Made by a program: the position numbers and the translations under genes. Positions 62,611 to 64,000 of a stretch of 64,000 nucleotides of DNA are shown piece by piece. The notes below the pieces were generated by a model. The model ran no database searches and was not told the origin of the DNA. It was given only the letters and a program-made list of their open reading frames with translations. The stretch spans positions 2,790,001 to 2,854,000 of the forward strand of contig NZ_LR882035.1 in assembly GCF_904528075.1 (NCBI RefSeq). The letters run 5' to 3'. Position 1 is the first letter of the stretch. Every line of letters starts with the position of its first letter. The stretch is from Agreia sp. COWG (GTDB lineage Bacteria; Actinomycetota; Actinomycetes; Actinomycetales; Microbacteriaceae).

Positions 62611-64000
62611 ATGACGACGACCTCGAAAATCGGCCGCCCGCCCACCGCCACGACCCGGCGCATCCGACGCCTTTCGCGTCTCGCCTCTCTTGCCACGGCC
62701 GTCGCGTTCGTGACGGCGGCCTGCACGGGGGCGACCCCCGAGTCGCCCGCCTCCGGGGAGCCCGCCGCTGTGGCGCTGCCGGCGACGCCGGTCGGTGAGA
62801 GGGCGCAGTGGGTGGTCGACGTTCTCAACGGCGACGACGAGCTGGCGACGACCGACATCGAGGCAGCCATCTCGCCGGTGATGCTCGAGCAGGTGCCGGC
62901 CGAGCAGATGCTCGCGGTCTTCAACCAGATGCGCGATGCCCGGCCATGGACGCCGACGGAGCTCACCGAGTCACCCTCCGGCCTCGTCGTGCAGCTGCAC
63001 AGCACCGACGCACCGCTGCAGATGCAGATCTCGGTGGATGAGCAGACGCTGATCAACGGTCTGCTGTTCGAGCAGCCGCCCGCAGATAGAACGCCGGCCG
63101 CCTCGTGGAACGAGCTCGAGAAGAACGTCGGCGCGCTCGACGCCGAGACGAGCATGACGGTGACGCCCCTCGACGCGGATGCGCCCGGCCAGCGGATCAT
63201 CGACGTCGCGGGCGAGCAGACGAAGCCGCTCGGTTCCGTCTTCAAGCTCTATGTTCTGGGGGCGGTCGCCGACGCCGTCGCGGCCGGCACACTGTCGTGG
63301 GACGACTCCGTGATCATCACTGACGACACCCGCAGCCTGCCCTCGGGCGAGTTGCAGGATCTGCCATCGGGCACCCTCGTGTCGGTGCGAGACGCGGCGC
63401 AGAAGATGATCGAGATCAGCGATAACACGGCCACCGACCTGCTCATCGGCCGGGTGGGGCGCGACGCCGTCGAGGCACAGCTCTCGACGATGGGCCACCA
63501 CGATGCCGCCGCGAACACCCCGCTGCTCACGACGCGGGAGTTTTTCCAGCTCGGCTGGGCGCCGGAGTTCGCCGAGGCCCGAACGACCTGGGCCTCGCGC
63601 TCGATCGACGAGCGACGAGAGGTGCTGCGGTCGATGCCGGCCGGCCGACTGAACCTGGCGTCGTTCGACCTGTCGAGCACGGCGTGGCAGAACAGGGTGG
63701 ACTGGTTCGCCGACGCGAGCGACCTCGTCGACGCGCATGTCGCGCTGCAACAGAAGGCCCAACGGGCGGGTGGCGAGCCCGTGCGCGAGATCCTCTCGGC
63801 AAACCCGGGGCTGCGCTTCGACACCGACGTCTGGAACTCCGTGTCGTTCAAGGGCGGCAGCGCTCCCGGCGTTCTCGCCGGAAGCTGGCTGCTCGAGCGC
63901 ACAGACGGGGCGCGCTTCGTGATCACCCTGCAGGCCACGTCCGAGGATCCGGCCGCGCTGGCAGACCCGGCGCTCATCTTCGGCAACGTCGAAGACGCGA
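62611..64000 (+). CDS. class A beta-lactamase-like serine hydrolase lipoprotein (3' end beyond window)
   Basis: 463 residues are visible. A lipobox-like VTAAC (Cys38) ends the signal peptide, so it is an extracytoplasmic lipoprotein. Residues about 60-160 resemble the cystatin-like domain found in ORF12/LpqF-type proteins. The catalytic domain has S209-VFK, SDN at 270-272, and a KGG (FKGGSAPG) in place of the KTG box. Such proteins may act on beta-lactams, esters or cell-wall peptides; none is shown. Confidence 0.85.
   Translation, partial: MTTTSKIGRPPTATTRRIRRLSRLASLATAVAFVTAACTGATPESPASGEPAAVALPATPVGERAQWVVDVLNGDDELATTDIEAAISPVMLEQVPAEQMLAVFNQMRDARPWTPTELTESPSGLVVQLHSTDAPLQMQISVDEQTLINGLLFEQPPADRTPAASWNELEKNVGALDAETSMTVTPLDADAPGQRIIDVAGEQTKPLGSVFKLYVLGAVADAVAAGTLSWDDSVIITDDTRSLPSGELQDLPSGTLVSVRDAAQKMIEISDNTATDLLIGRVGRDAVEAQLSTMGHHDAAANTPLLTTREFFQLGWAPEFAEARTTWASRSIDERREVLRSMPAGRLNLASFDLSSTAWQNRVDWFADASDLVDAHVALQQKAQRAGGEPVREILSANPGLRFDTDVWNSVSFKGGSAPGVLAGSWLLERTDGARFVITLQATSEDPAALADPALIFGNVEDA

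Overview
The window is a high-GC chromosomal segment whose gene content points to an actinobacterium, most likely family Microbacteriaceae. The grounds are several genes without a Shine-Dalgarno sequence, a DUF7882-type small protein, CYTH/CHAD and EAL-DICT proteins, an LAXTG-type cell-wall sorting signal, and actinobacterial LexA-like and PHO-box-like sites. The assignment is inference: no rRNA or other marker gene is present. I found no tRNA, rRNA, CRISPR array, insertion sequence, prophage gene or origin. The segment reads as ordinary core and metabolic chromosome, densely coded on both strands.

Layout. 1-5702 (minus) is an oligosaccharide operon: two MalF/MalG-type permeases, a lipoprotein binding protein, a GH51 arabinofuranosidase and a GH35 beta-galactosidase cut by the left edge. 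A LacI-type regulator is divergent, with two near-identical palindromic operators between. 6962-8530 holds small proteins, including a DUF6504-like gene behind a promoter and a LexA-like box, then an NfeD/flotillin pair (to 10034). 10187-13180 has an EamA exporter and an MFS/GntR divergon. 13972-17961 is a CitA/CitB-like two-component system divergent from a DctA carboxylate symporter. 18059-23258 (minus) is a complete, translationally coupled peptide ABC importer divergent from an Lrp/AsnC regulator. 24641-32288 is rich in proline and peptide metabolism: an M24 aminopeptidase, bifunctional PutA with a LysR regulator, and an M18 aminopeptidase. 32346-36582 is a GntR regulator divergent from a tightly coupled hydrolase, APC permease and acetamidase operon. 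37270-38928 is a CYTH-CHAD protein. 38953-42733 has a MarR/F420-type reductase divergon, a lactonase and a DUF1206 protein. 42852-46702 (minus) is fruR-fruK-fruA, divergent from a phosphoketolase (to 49439).

The last third has a sortase-anchored PAP2 phosphatase with a PHO-box-like promoter, glutathione peroxidase, a CDF transporter, an EAL-DICT protein with a ruined EAL active site, a TetR/DUF1304/alcohol dehydrogenase group, two aldo-keto reductases, LysR, a methyltransferase, a lysophospholipid acyltransferase and a class A beta-lactamase-like lipoprotein cut by the right edge. The genes together describe a heterotroph that takes up plant-type oligosaccharides, peptides, dicarboxylates and fructose.

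The most striking unexplained structure is between genes. Most convergent junctions, and several tandem gene ends, carry long inverted repeats (11-23 bp arms) without a T-tract. Two pairs of these share sequence: 10045/56724, and 13238/37187. Tandem-repeat arrays sit at other junctions, notably 60708-60888.
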